A stretch of 64,000 bases of DNA from JADMJV01 sp964649085. GTDB lineage: Bacteria > Vulcanimicrobiota > Xenobia > Xenobiales > JADMJV01. A program made the position numbers and the translations under genes. This document shows positions 55,100 to 63,974 of the stretch, one piece after another. Where the stretch lies: the NCBI GenBank assembly GCA_964649085.1, contig CAZYPN010000025.1:32815-96814 (forward strand). The letters are read 5' to 3'. The notes beneath the pieces were generated by a model that did not search any database, was not told the origin of the DNA, and saw only the letters and a list, made by a program, of their open reading frames with translations. Numbering within the stretch: the first letter of the stretch is position 1; each line of letters starts with the position of its first letter.

Positions 55100-56972
55100 C
55101 CTGGCGAAACAGGTAGAAGCACAGAGCCCCAAAGCAAATCAGGGCCAAGCCCTGAGATTGGCAGATGGCGGGCGCTTTGAAGTATTGGGTCAGGTCCACA
55201 TTGTAACGATTGAGCCCGGCCAACAGCACCCCGACCAGGGCGTCGCCGGCAACCAGGCCAGAGCACACCAACAGCCCACGGTCGTGCAGGCGTTTGCGAT
55301 CGTTGGAGTAGCGATGGCTGAAGTAGGCGTGAATCAGCCCGCCAAACACCAGCGTGGTGGATACTTCCAGCGGCAGGTACAGGCCCACCGCGAAGGCCAG
55401 CGAACCGATGCCCATCATTTCCACACAGGCGGCGATGGCCATGCCGATCAACACGGGCACCCAGGGCAGCTGGCCGGCAATCACTCCCTGGGTGACCAGG
55501 AACAACAGGTTGGCCTGGGGCGCCTTAAACTCGTGGGACACCACCTGGGGGGCGAAGATCTGCACCAGCAGACACACCGAGGCCGAAGAGATCAGCACGC
55601 TGATCACCTGGGTCACCTGAACCCACAGCGGCGTGGCCCCCACCAGGTAGCCGATCTTGAGATCCTGGGAAATGTCGCCGCCCATCGAGATGGCGATACA
55701 CACCATGGCGGCCACCACCAGGGCCGCGGCCATACCCACCGCGCCCACGTAGCCAAAACCCTTGAGCACCAGACAGGTGACCAACAAGGCCCCGATGGTC
55801 ATGCCCGAGAGCGGCATGGAAGTGGTGCCCACAATGCCCACGATGCGCGACGACACGGTGACAAAGAAGAAGGCGAAGGTCACGGCCAGACCGGCTCCCA
55901 AAAAGCCCGAGCGGTTGATACCCTGATTGAAGCCGATCAACAAGAAGATGATGACCCAGGCCATCACCACCCAGCTGAGGGGCAGATCGCGGGAGGTTCG
56001 TGAACCCGAGTCCTGACTGCGCTTGCCCACCAGTTCGGCCAGCGCCGCCCGCAGCGAATCCCAGATCGTGGGCAGCGCCCGAAACAGGCTGATCAGCCCG
56101 CCGAAGGCCACGGCACCGGCGCCGATATACCTCAAGTAGTGTTCCCAAATATCCCAGGGGCCCATAGCCGAAATCGGCTGGGCGGCCGGCGGCAGGGGCA
56201 CGGTTGCGCCGGCTCCAAAGTAGGCGATGGCGGGAATGATGACGAGCCAGCCCAGAGCGGCTCCGGCCACCATGATGCCGCAGGTTTCCAGGCCCAAAAT
56301 GAAGCCCACCGCCATCAGCGAGGGCAGCAGGTCAAAGCTGATCTCGGTCTTCAATATGCGCACGGGCCAGGAAACGATCTCTTTGAACAGCCCCAGGGCG
56401 TTCATGGCCAGGCGATAGACGCCGGCCACGGCGATGGCGCCGAAGACAAAACGGGCCGAACGCCCACCCTGGTCGCCCGCCATCAGCACCTCGGCGCAGG
56501 CGGTGCCCTCGGGGTAGCGCAGTCGACCATGCTCTTTGACAATCAGGTAGCGCCGCATGGGAATCATGAAGAAGATGCCCATCAGGCCACCCATGCAGGT
56601 AATGAAATAGACCTGGCCGAGGGTCAGCTGGAAAGGCTGCGCCTGACCCGTGGTCTGCAACCAGTTCTGCAGCAGGTAGAGCGCGGGAATGGTAAAGGTG
56701 GCGCCGGCGGCCAGCGATTCGCCCACGCTGGCCATATTCTGCACCAGGTTGTTCTCGAGGATCGTGCCCCTTTTGAGCACGCCCCGCAAAATGGACATCG
56801 AGATGACCGCCGCCGGAATCGAGGCGCCCACCGTCATGCCCAGCTTCAAAGCCAGATAGGCGTCGGCCACTCCAAAGAAAACGGCCTGCAGGGCACCCAA
56901 AATCAGGGCCGTCCAGGTGAATTCAGCGACCCGCTCGTGGTCGCCAACGTAGGGGCGAAAGGGCTCGGTCAT
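54957..56972 (-). CDS. OPT-family oligopeptide/metal-chelate transporter
   Basis: 671 residues from ATG 56972. The OPT signature appears early (LGALQAVFFGVADAYLALKL), with about 14-16 hydrophobic segments and loops such as MRRYLIVKEHGRLRYPEGTACA, a motif of the prokaryotic OPT group. These carriers import oligopeptides or metal chelates with protons. The last 50 residues (SESASSPASEARPAPGSS...) are a soluble Ser/Ala/Pro tail lying antisense to the NahK-like gene, an unusually long convergent overlap of 143 nt. The amidase gene ends directly before the start, so the two are likely one operon. Confidence 0.88.
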   Translation of the reverse strand: MTEPFRPYVGDHERVAEFTWTALILGALQAVFFGVADAYLALKLGMTVGASIPAAVISMSILRGVLKRGTILENNLVQNMASVGESLAAGATFTIPALYLLQNWLQTTGQAQPFQLTLGQVYFITCMGGLMGIFFMIPMRRYLIVKEHGRLRYPEGTACAEVLMAGDQGGRSARFVFGAIAVAGVYRLAMNALGLFKEIVSWPVRILKTEISFDLLPSLMAVGFILGLETCGIMVAGAALGWLVIIPAIAYFGAGATVPLPPAAQPISAMGPWDIWEHYLRYIGAGAVAFGGLISLFRALPTIWDSLRAALAELVGKRSQDSGSRTSRDLPLSWVVMAWVIIFLLIGFNQGINRSGFLGAGLAVTFAFFFVTVSSRIVGIVGTTSMPLSGMTIGALLVTCLVLKGFGYVGAVGMAAALVVAAMVCIAISMGGDISQDLKIGYLVGATPLWVQVTQVISVLISSASVCLLVQIFAPQVVSHEFKAPQANLLFLVTQGVIAGQLPWVPVLIGMAIAACVEMMGIGSLAFAVGLYLPLEVSTTLVFGGLIHAYFSHRYSNDRKRLHDRGLLVCSGLVAGDALVGVLLAGLNRYNVDLTQYFKAPAICQSQGLALICFGALCFYLFRQVNSVRTEAVVASESASSPASEARPAPGSSPEQTGCEPAADCARDDES

Positions 56973-57752
56973 TCAGGGTGGATTCTTCTGGATAAAGCTG
57001 CGCAGCCAGGACATATAGGTCGGGCCGGGATCGCTGCGATGATATTTGCTGGGATAACGATCGGGCACTTCCTTGTCGGCATAGTCGAGATATTCGGGCA
57101 CCACCGACTTGCCCAGACTGACGTCCGAGTGACCGATGACCCCCCGGGGAGCGATATCAAAGCGCTTCATCAAATCTCGCACCACGCAGAAGGAAGCCCA
57201 CACCTGCTGAGGCCTGGACAACAAATCGGCCTCGCTGCTGGCCACCATCTCGATCGACAGGGCGCGATGATTGACGCCATAAGCCCCGGTGCAGCGATGG
57301 TCGAACGGCAGCAGTTGATACACCGTGCCGTCTTTATCGATCATCAGGTGGACACTCACATGGCCAAAGACGCTGCCCTTGCCGGCCGACATCTGGCAAC
57401 CTCGGCGAAAGCCGTTCCACACGGCCTGAGCATCATCGACCACGGTGTAGTGCATGCAGATCAGGCTGGGCTTGAGTTCCGTGGTGGGTTCGTGGTAGTG
57501 GCGCATGGAATAGGCCCGAACCTCCTCGGCCCACTCCTGATAGGGCAACATCCAGGCCACATAATCGGGGACCTCAAAGGGTTTTCGGTCCCACTCCGAC
57601 GGGTAGCGCGGCGCCAGCCGGGTAGGACGACGCACGATATAGCGGGCTTTCAGGTCGTCGATCTGCTGGTTGCTGAACACCGGTTCCCCCGGGACAGTCG
57701 TGGCCAGAGCCAGGAAAAACGCGCTCAAATTCCGCAATCGGGGGGGCCACAT
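56973..57752 (-). CDS. N-acetylmuramoyl-L-alanine amidase (Amidase_2/PGRP type)
   Basis: 259 residues from ATG 57752. The N-terminus has a signal sequence (LRNLSAFFLALATTVPG). The amidase_2 zinc fold is evident: SLICMHYTVV (first His, about 101), FGHVSVHLMIDKDGTVYQLLPF, GAYGVNHRALSIEMV and IGHSDVSLGK (His, Asp). It cleaves the amide between muramic acid and the stem peptide in peptidoglycan, outside the cytoplasm. Its stop is immediately followed by the OPT transporter start, suggesting joint use in cell-wall peptide recycling. Confidence 0.88.
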   Translation of the reverse strand: MWPPRLRNLSAFFLALATTVPGEPVFSNQQIDDLKARYIVRRPTRLAPRYPSEWDRKPFEVPDYVAWMLPYQEWAEEVRAYSMRHYHEPTTELKPSLICMHYTVVDDAQAVWNGFRRGCQMSAGKGSVFGHVSVHLMIDKDGTVYQLLPFDHRCTGAYGVNHRALSIEMVASSEADLLSRPQQVWASFCVVRDLMKRFDIAPRGVIGHSDVSLGKSVVPEYLDYADKEVPDRYPSKYHRSDPGPTYMSWLRSFIQKNPP

Positions 57753-57823
57753 CTGAAGAAAATTCTAGCTGAAAGGCCAGAAACCTCCAGGGGGGTGGGC
57801 CGCCCTTTCCCGAAGTCGACAGC

Positions 57824-59227
57824 GTGAACAAATTCCGGGCAGGCGTGTGCGCTGTGTGGTATTGCCAGATGATCGTGCGCCAGTTGCTGCAATGGGATAG
57901 CGAGAGCGGCAACCTGCAGCGATTTGGTTTTGAATACGGCAATATCGCCGAGTCGCTCATCGTGCAGGGGCGTTTTGCCGATTCCATGACGGCCGGCAGC
58001 GGGCCCACCGCCTGGATGCCCCCTTTGCTGTGCTGGATCTACGCACTGGCCTTCGCCTTCGGCGGGGGGCGCACGTTTCTGACCGCCATTGTGCTGGTAA
58101 ACCTCAAGGCCCTGGCCACCACCGCGTGCCTGTGGCACTTTCTAGCACTGGCCTGGCAGCGCTGGAAATGGACCGGCATGCTGGTCAGCCTGATCCTCTG
58201 CCAGCTGTGGGTCGAGTGCGACCACCATCGGGTCTTTGGCGAATTCGACGACACCTGGTGGGTGAACAGCCTGACCTTCCTGGCACTGATGCAGTTGCTG
58301 CGCCCCGCCACCAGCTGGGGTTGGGGCCTTGCCTGCCTGGCCGTGCTGCTGCCCCTGGCCAGCCCCTCGCTGACCTGGGCATTTTCACTGGCGCTGCTGG
58401 TGCGCGCCTGGAACCAGCCCCACAGTCGACGTGCCATCGCTGGCTTTCTGGCCGTGTGCACCCTGGTTACGGCGGGCTGGACGGCGCGCAACTATCTGGC
58501 GCTGGGCCGAGTGTACCCGATCAAGAGCAATCTGTGGTTTGACTTTCTGGAAGCCAATGCCTGGGATGACGACGGCGTGTTGACCAGCTCGTTTTTTCTT
58601 GCCTACCATCCGGTCAATCGCAACGACGTTCGCGACGAGTATATGCGGCTGGGCGAAGCCGCCTTCCTGGACCAGGCCCGGGCCGATTGCCGCCGAATTC
58701 CGCTCGACCAGTGGGCCCGTCGCAGCCTGCGCAGGCTCTACAACGCCACTCTGGTGATGCAAAACGACTGGGATTTCTATCCCAGCCACAACGACCTGCC
58801 CACCGAAGATATCCAGGTGCTGCTGAAGTCGAAGCTGCTTCGCGAGAAGGACGAAAAATATACCTGGCTGTTCTGCCTGCGCGACCGCCTGACCGTCGAG
58901 GATGAACTCCGTCGGCTGCCCCTCAAGTACCTGGCCATGGTGCAGGAAAGCCGAACCCGCTGTGAGGACACCCTGGAGTGGTGCCACAACTGGCCTCGTC
59001 ACCGCTGGGGGCGCATTCACTTCACGCTGCTGCCCACGCTGGCCATCTTGCTGCTGGTGGCTCGTCGGCTCACCGTCGGCGAGGTTCGCGAACCCATCCT
59101 GATGTATGCCTTCTTTCTGCTTCCCTACGTGCTGGTGCAGCACTATTGTCGCTACCAGGTTTCGCTGGTCTGGCTGCAGCATTTCCTGATCCTGTCGGCG
59201 CTGCTGCCGGCGCGCAACCGCCCATGA
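57824..59227 (+). CDS. Multi-spanning membrane protein, probable GT-C-type glycosyltransferase
   Basis: 467 residues, GTG start at 57824. An outside loop with DSESGNLQRFGFEYGNIAES and TAWMPPLLCWIYALAFAF resembles the first loop of mannosyl-/dolichyl-phosphate-type GT-C enzymes, where acidic residues act in catalysis. About ten hydrophobic segments follow, separated by a large soluble loop (about 245-390) and two closing helices. No named subfamily fits with certainty. The stop overlaps the next start by 4 nt. It diverges from the amidase with 71 nt between. Confidence 0.65.
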   Translation: MNKFRAGVCAVWYCQMIVRQLLQWDSESGNLQRFGFEYGNIAESLIVQGRFADSMTAGSGPTAWMPPLLCWIYALAFAFGGGRTFLTAIVLVNLKALATTACLWHFLALAWQRWKWTGMLVSLILCQLWVECDHHRVFGEFDDTWWVNSLTFLALMQLLRPATSWGWGLACLAVLLPLASPSLTWAFSLALLVRAWNQPHSRRAIAGFLAVCTLVTAGWTARNYLALGRVYPIKSNLWFDFLEANAWDDDGVLTSSFFLAYHPVNRNDVRDEYMRLGEAAFLDQARADCRRIPLDQWARRSLRRLYNATLVMQNDWDFYPSHNDLPTEDIQVLLKSKLLREKDEKYTWLFCLRDRLTVEDELRRLPLKYLAMVQESRTRCEDTLEWCHNWPRHRWGRIHFTLLPTLAILLLVARRLTVGEVREPILMYAFFLLPYVLVQHYCRYQVSLVWLQHFLILSALLPARNRP

Positions 59228-59979
59228 GATACGCCTGGAACGGCCAGGAGTGGGCCCCTTCCCAGAGCAGCTGGCCCCAGCTGCCCGCCGAATTCCAGGT
59301 GGTCAGTTGGAACCTGTGGTTCGATGCCCACCAGCGCAGCCAACGCTGCGCCGCCATGAGCCACGAGCTTGAGCTGCTGCGGCCGCATTTGCTGGGCTTT
59401 CAAGAGGCCACGCTGGCCATGCTGCGACCCTTTTTCGACCAGCCCTGGCTGCAGCAGGAGTATTGGTGCACGGCCTCCCCCACTTCCGCGCCCGACAGCC
59501 ACGGCGTGGTGCTCTGGGGCCGAGTCCAGCCCGAACATCTTAAGCGCGTCCTGCTGCCGGGGTCCATGGGAAGGCGCGCCTTGCTGTGCGACCTGGGTCG
59601 CTTGCGACTGGGGGTGGTTCACCTGGAAAGCCTGGCTTCCCATCAGACCGTCCGGCGCCAGCAACTGGAGCAATTGTGGCCCGAACTGCACACGGCCCCG
59701 GCCGCTTTGCTGATGGGTGACCTCAACTTCTGCGCCACCTCGAGCGAGAATGAGCAACTTCCGCCCGAGTTCCAGGACGCCTGGACCCAACGGCACCCCC
59801 ACGACCCCGGCTGGACGCTGGATTCACAGCGCAACCCTTTGCTGCGCAACCATCGGCCCGCCCGCTACGACCGCATGCTGTGCCGTGGCATGTCCATTGA
59901 AAGTATCCAGCTGGTGGGAACCGAGGGCCTCAAGTCCGACCACTACGGGCTGGCCCTGCAGGCCCGGCTGAACGCCTGA
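59224..59979 (+). CDS. Endonuclease/exonuclease/phosphatase-family protein (TDP2-like)
   Basis: ATG 59224 lies in the stop of the membrane protein (ATGA). The 251-residue protein has the EEP motifs in order: VVSWNLWF (Asn), LLGFQEATL (Glu), GVVHLESLAS, MGDLNFCA (Asp, Asn) and LKSDHYGL (Asp-His). The order and the HLES variant are near those of tyrosyl-DNA phosphodiesterase 2 and related phosphodiesterases. No signal peptide, so it is cytoplasmic. The substrate (DNA adduct, phospholipid, nucleotide) cannot be read from sequence. Confidence 0.85.
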   Translation: MRYAWNGQEWAPSQSSWPQLPAEFQVVSWNLWFDAHQRSQRCAAMSHELELLRPHLLGFQEATLAMLRPFFDQPWLQQEYWCTASPTSAPDSHGVVLWGRVQPEHLKRVLLPGSMGRRALLCDLGRLRLGVVHLESLASHQTVRRQQLEQLWPELHTAPAALLMGDLNFCATSSENEQLPPEFQDAWTQRHPHDPGWTLDSQRNPLLRNHRPARYDRMLCRGMSIESIQLVGTEGLKSDHYGLALQARLNA

Positions 59980-60042
59980 GCCAAGAGGGCAGCCCTTACC
60001 CCTGGGCGAATGGCCCGCCAGAGTATTCAGGCTGGAGGGCTT

Positions 60043-61650
60043 ATGGCAACGCAACTCGAGACCGAAGGACCCCTGATCATCGCCGCCATCAAGGCGGTTC
60101 TCGACAAAAAGGCGGGTCCCCCAGAGCTTCAACAGGCCCTATCGGCGGCACGCCAGGGCCTGGACGAACAAATCAAGGACTATCAGGGCATCGTCGAGGG
60201 CCTGAGCCCCGAAGTGCGCGAAAAGATTACCACGCTGACCGACGCTGCCCAGGAAGTTTTCGGCCACATGGACGCCGGCCTGGGAGAAATCGAGAACTAC
60301 TTGCAGAGCGGCGACGAAAATTCGCTGTATACGGCCGGCTCGGTGTTGAGGCGCGGGGCCGAACAACTCACCTACATCTTCAACGAAATTCGCAACTTTG
60401 TGCTGGCCGTGGCAGGACCCACGCCGATTCCCAACCTGAATTTGATCCTGCGGGCCCACGAGGTGTTTGTTCCGGGCAAGGATGAAAAGGGCGAACGTCT
60501 CAAAGAGTTCGTCATGGCCGAACGGCTGGCCGCGCTTCAAAGCCTGGATCAAATCGGCGAAGAGCCGAGCACCCCTGAACTGGCCGGGCTGCGTGAGGTG
60601 TGGGACCAGCACCTGAGGGCGGCCAATCGACTGTTTATGGCGGTGGAAAAGCTGGACCACGCCGGGGTCGAACGCGAAATCGAGTCGATCAAGCTGACCT
60701 TCCACAGCCTCTATGAGCGCATGTCGTCGGCCGTAATGTCCCAGCGCTACCAGGGCCCCACGCCCTCGGAGCCGGTCAACCTGGTGCTGAGTCTCAGCAC
60801 CGACCTGGAAGGCCAGGTGCTGTCTGACCTGCCCCTGATGGAGGCCCTGGCGCCGCTGCAGCAGAGTTGCCGCGAAACCGCCGAAGGCCTGGAAGAAATG
60901 CTCAAGGCCGGGGTCGAGTCGGTGGTCATGCGAGAGGAAATCGAAAAGGCCCTGGATGCCGTCGAGTATCAGCAGGAAGCCCTGGTAGAGTATTCCGAGT
61001 TCTTTGAAAACCGCGAAACGCTGGTGCTGCGCTCGGCCGCCCACAAGCTGCGGGAGAGCACGCTGGAGTTGCACGAAGCCCTGGAGCGGCTGGGCGAACT
61101 GGCCGAACGAGAGGGCAAAGTGGTGTGCATCCGTTGCGGTCACTACAATCCCCCGGGTCGGGGCAACTGTGAAAAGTGCTCGGCTCCCCTACCCAACCTC
61201 GGCCAACAGCAGAGCAGCTTTGAAACCGCTGAAGGCGCTGCCGCTGCCCCCGTCGCTCCCGAGGGCCCCATTCTGACCAGCAACCTGGTGCGCCTCTACC
61301 AGGCCGTCGACCGGGTTCACTCGGGTGAGATCGACCTGGACACGTTCCTGGGCGAGCTGGATTGGTTTGCCGGCATGATCGAGAAAAACTCGGAGTTCAC
61401 GGTGGAAGAGCCCAACTGGGACGAGCTCAGCGAAGAAGAACAGGCGGGCGCCGAAGAGGCCGCCAAATGGATGGAAGAAATCCAGCAGGTCTTCGCCCAG
61501 GGCGTCACCGAGATGCAGGACGCCCTGGAACTGCTGCGTCAATATGCCGAAACGGAAGAGAAGAGCATCCTGGAGGAGGGGGTCAAGCAGATGGACTCGG
61601 GGGCACGCAAAGTGGCCACCGTGGGCCAGGCCCTGAAGTCGCGGAGCTGA
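60043..61650 (+). CDS. Unknown 535-residue coiled-coil protein with zinc ribbon
   Basis: ATG 60043 has GGAGGG 6 nt upstream. Nearly the whole protein is charged, helical and likely coiled coil. In the middle (about residues 364-382) CIRCGHYNPPGRGNCEKC is a four-cysteine zinc ribbon, after which come an Ala/Pro linker and a second helical part (EEAAKWMEEIQQVFAQG). No membrane segment. I do not know the family; such composition suits a scaffold or adaptor. An M23 peptidase gene follows 4 nt after its stop. Confidence 0.7.
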   Translation: MATQLETEGPLIIAAIKAVLDKKAGPPELQQALSAARQGLDEQIKDYQGIVEGLSPEVREKITTLTDAAQEVFGHMDAGLGEIENYLQSGDENSLYTAGSVLRRGAEQLTYIFNEIRNFVLAVAGPTPIPNLNLILRAHEVFVPGKDEKGERLKEFVMAERLAALQSLDQIGEEPSTPELAGLREVWDQHLRAANRLFMAVEKLDHAGVEREIESIKLTFHSLYERMSSAVMSQRYQGPTPSEPVNLVLSLSTDLEGQVLSDLPLMEALAPLQQSCRETAEGLEEMLKAGVESVVMREEIEKALDAVEYQQEALVEYSEFFENRETLVLRSAAHKLRESTLELHEALERLGELAEREGKVVCIRCGHYNPPGRGNCEKCSAPLPNLGQQQSSFETAEGAAAAPVAPEGPILTSNLVRLYQAVDRVHSGEIDLDTFLGELDWFAGMIEKNSEFTVEEPNWDELSEEEQAGAEEAAKWMEEIQQVFAQGVTEMQDALELLRQYAETEEKSILEEGVKQMDSGARKVATVGQALKSRS

Positions 61651-61654
61651 GCCA

Positions 61655-62503
61655 TTGGGCTGGACTCGTCGCCAATTCCTGGCCCTGAGCCTGGGGGCCA
61701 TCGCCACCGCTCAGGTTCCAGGTCCATTGCTGTCGCTTCAAGGCAATGCCGTGCAGGGCTTTGCGCTGTTCCTGGCTTTCGCCGGTCCGGCCGACCTGGA
61801 CGGGCCCCAGGTAGAGTGGGAAGGCAAGCTGCATCCGCTGGGCTGGTCGGCGCGCAGGCAACGCTGGCAAACGGTGGTGCCGGTATCGATCGACTGTCCG
61901 GCTCAGGCCCAACTGGCCATCGTTTGCCAGGGCCAGCGGCTGGCCCAGAGGGCGGTGCCCGTCAAGGCGCGCAACTATGGTATGCAGTACCTCAGCCTGT
62001 CGGCGGCCACGCTGGCCAGCTATGATCGACCCCAGAACCGGGCCGACGACGCGGCCATTCTGGAAAGCATGCAGGCCTTCGACCCCGAGGCGCGCTGGCA
62101 GGGGTCTTTCCGGCTGCCCTGTCAGGCACCGCTCACCAGCCCCTTCGGCACTCGCCGTCTCTACAACGGCTGGAAGAAAAGCTGGCACAAGGGCCTGGAC
62201 CTGGGCGGATGGGAAGGCCAGCCCGTGATCTGCCCGGCCGCGGGCACTGTCGTCCATCGAGCCAGCGGCGTGGTGAACGGCAACACGCTGGTGGTCAGCC
62301 ACGGCCTGGGGGTCTTCAGTGTCTATATGCACCTGCTGGACATGGCGGTAGCGGAGCGACAACAGGTAGAGGCTGGCGAAATGCTGGGCCAGGTCGGCGG
62401 CACCGGTGGCTTTTCCCCCCATCTTCATTGGGAAACGCGCGTTTTCGGCGTGCCGGTGCACCCCCAGTCTTTTCTCAAGCCGCCCCCCGACTGGGCCGGG
62501 TAG
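61655..62503 (+). CDS. M23-family metallopeptidase, Tat-type signal
   Basis: 282 residues from TTG 61655, 4 nt after the preceding gene. The N-terminus GWTRRQFLALSLGAIATAQV has twin arginines followed by a hydrophobic core, so export may be through Tat. The M23 (LytM) catalytic domain is complete: SPFGTRRLYNG...WHKGLDLGG (H and D zinc ligands), VVNGNTLVVSHGLG and HLHWETRVFG (H-x-H). An N-terminal beta domain precedes it. It should cut peptide cross-bridges of peptidoglycan. The zinc ligands are all present, so it is probably active. Confidence 0.88.
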   Translation: MGWTRRQFLALSLGAIATAQVPGPLLSLQGNAVQGFALFLAFAGPADLDGPQVEWEGKLHPLGWSARRQRWQTVVPVSIDCPAQAQLAIVCQGQRLAQRAVPVKARNYGMQYLSLSAATLASYDRPQNRADDAAILESMQAFDPEARWQGSFRLPCQAPLTSPFGTRRLYNGWKKSWHKGLDLGGWEGQPVICPAAGTVVHRASGVVNGNTLVVSHGLGVFSVYMHLLDMAVAERQQVEAGEMLGQVGGTGGFSPHLHWETRVFGVPVHPQSFLKPPPDWAG

Positions 62504-62509
62504 CCGAGA

Positions 62510-62767
62510 TTACAGGTCTTGCAGCGGTATCGTGCAGGGCTTTTCCAGGAAGTAGGCCGTCTTCTTCTTCATCAGATAGAAGCCCGTTCTTGAGAGCAAC
62601 ACGAGGTCGCGTTCGATGGTGCGAACGCTGATCTCGAAGATGTCCGCCAGCTGGCTGGAAGTGTGTGGAGCCAGGCTCAGCAAGCGAATCATGCCGATCA
62701 GTCTCTCAAAGCGGGTGTCAAAACCCAGGGATGCCCGAAGGCGCTCTTGATCAAGTCTCTTAGCCAT
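62510..62767 (-). CDS. Small HTH_11/DeoR-type winged-helix regulator
   Basis: 85 residues from ATG 62767. RFERLIGMIRLLSLAPHTSSQLADIF followed by EISVRTIERDLVLLSRTGFY is a clear helix-turn-helix with wing of the HTH_11 type, found at the N-termini of DeoR- and WYL-family regulators. No effector domain follows; the protein ends soon after the wing, so it may be a truncated or minimal regulator. It diverges from the small secreted protein at 62855, with a palindrome between. Confidence 0.75.
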   Translation of the reverse strand: MAKRLDQERLRASLGFDTRFERLIGMIRLLSLAPHTSSQLADIFEISVRTIERDLVLLSRTGFYLMKKKTAYFLEKPCTIPLQDL

Positions 62768-62823
62768 ACAGCCAGATCTTCCCCATCCTTTTCCGTCAAA
62801 ACGGTAGGATCATACCATGCCAG

Positions 62824-62833
62824 GGAAATTTCC
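62824..62833. promoter_or_regulatory. Palindrome GGAAATTTCC between divergent genes
   Basis: A perfect 10-bp palindrome flanked on both sides by TGCCA lies between the HTH gene (start 62767) and the secreted-protein gene (start 62855). Position and symmetry suit an operator, perhaps for the HTH protein itself. It is short, so chance cannot be excluded. Confidence 0.35.
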
Positions 62834-62854
62834 TGCCACGACAAAACCCCGATC

Positions 62855-63340
62855 ATGGTGAAGTGGTGTCTGTGGTTTTTGCTGTTGTGCCTGCCTCTGT
62901 CGGTTTGGTGTGAGGAGTCGGTGCAGCGTATCAGCGGCTTTCAGGATAAGTTCGGAAATCAAGGCAGCTTCTGGCTCATCCACTATCAGGGACAACGGGT
63001 GCCCCTGCTCAAGTTGAAATCGGCCGATCGCGAGGGTGACGCCGATTTCGTCTTCAAGGAAGGTAGCCTGGCCAGCTTCGAGTCCATGCTGCAGCAGCTT
63101 CGCCGTTCCAGAAACACCATGAAGAAGGACGGCTTTGAGGTGCTGACCAGCCTTCCCTCAAGTGAAGCCACGCTGCGCAGCCTGCACGTGCGCTACCAGG
63201 GCCTGCGTCTGAAGATGCTTCAAATCGAACAGCAGCCGGTCGGTTCGGCCAAGCGCGAACACCAGGTCTCGGTGGACAGCAACTTCGCCGAGGTTCAGTC
63301 GGCGCTGCAGAAACTCAAGCGGGCTCTCGACGCTCCCTAG
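62855..63340 (+). CDS. Small secreted protein of unknown function
   Basis: ATG 62855 starts MVKWCLWFLLLCLPLSVWCE, a signal peptide; the frame is open further upstream, but only this start gives a normal leader. The 161-residue mature part is mostly polar, with SFWLIHYQGQRVPLLKLK and a helical C-terminus ending NFAEVQSALQKLKRAL. I do not recognise a family. It is divergent from the HTH regulator. Confidence 0.6.
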   Translation: MVKWCLWFLLLCLPLSVWCEESVQRISGFQDKFGNQGSFWLIHYQGQRVPLLKLKSADREGDADFVFKEGSLASFESMLQQLRRSRNTMKKDGFEVLTSLPSSEATLRSLHVRYQGLRLKMLQIEQQPVGSAKREHQVSVDSNFAEVQSALQKLKRALDAP

Positions 63341-63372
63341 AGGAGCGGCTTTGCCGCGACGGAACAATTGGT

Positions 63373-63621
63373 TTAAGCCGCGCTCCTGGATCGGCTACGG
63401 TGAGCGGCGCACCAGGCATAGACGGGTAGCAGCCCGACCGCCAGTGCCCAGGGATAACCCGAGCGGCGAACCAGCTCGCCCATCGGCACGCCGGTCATTT
63501 CGGCGCGGCGTCGCCGAATCATGTAGCCAAAGGCGGCCGCCTTATCCTGCTCCTGGGCTGAGGGAACGTATTCGGCCCAAACCATCCCGGTAAGTAGGGC
63601 TACGATGGCCAGCTGCTTCAC
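63373..63621 (-). CDS. Small exported or membrane protein (82 aa)
   Basis: Starts MKQLAIVALLTGMVWAEYV, a signal peptide, and has a second hydrophobic stretch (PWALAVGLLPVYAWC) near the C-terminus, then a basic tail RSRSRS. Overlaps the upstream TPR-like gene by 4 nt (63618-63621), which supports it being real. No known family recognised. Confidence 0.5.
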   Translation of the reverse strand: MKQLAIVALLTGMVWAEYVPSAQEQDKAAAFGYMIRRRRAEMTGVPMGELVRRSGYPWALAVGLLPVYAWCAAHRSRSRSAA

Positions 63622-63974
63622 TGCCCCAACTCCTTCTTCCAGCGGTAGTATTGCTCGCGATAGATCGGCGGAGGTTCGGCTGCCCCGCGGATCTCATCGA
63701 CGACCTGCACCCCCAGGCGAGGGTTGTTGAGGTGAACGGCGCTATGATACAGCAGACGCAGCCCGTTCTTCTGCTGGAACTCGTCCTGGGCCGACTTGAC
63801 GGCCAGCAGGCCCTCCTCGAGAACTCCCTTCCACTCCTTGCCGTCTTTAAACAGCAGGCCTTTGCGAAAGTGCAGCTCGAAACTCTGGGGAGAGAACTTC
63901 AGACCCTCGGAAACCAGGTCCAATGCCTCGTCCGTTCGTCGGTAGCCGGAGCATGTCAACCCCCCTGTGTCCAT
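63618..63974 (-). CDS. TPR-like protein, probably 5'-truncated
   Basis: 118 residues from ATG 63974. RTDEALDLVSEGLKFSPQSFE followed by LHFRKGLLFKDGKEWKGVLEEG reads as two tetratricopeptide-type helix pairs, a protein-protein interaction fold. The first residues do not look like a normal N-terminus, an in-frame TAA stands just upstream, and no ribosome site is visible. The gene may therefore have lost its 5' part by a frame change beyond 63974, close to the window edge. It overlaps the next gene by 4 nt. Confidence 0.5.
   Translation of the reverse strand: MDTGGLTCSGYRRTDEALDLVSEGLKFSPQSFELHFRKGLLFKDGKEWKGVLEEGLLAVKSAQDEFQQKNGLRLLYHSAVHLNNPRLGVQVVDEIRGAAEPPPIYREQYYRWKKELGQ

Noticed and set aside
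56139..57827. Open frame of 562 codons on the plus strand
   Set aside because: Antisense to the OPT transporter and amidase; Gly/His/Gln-rich shadow.
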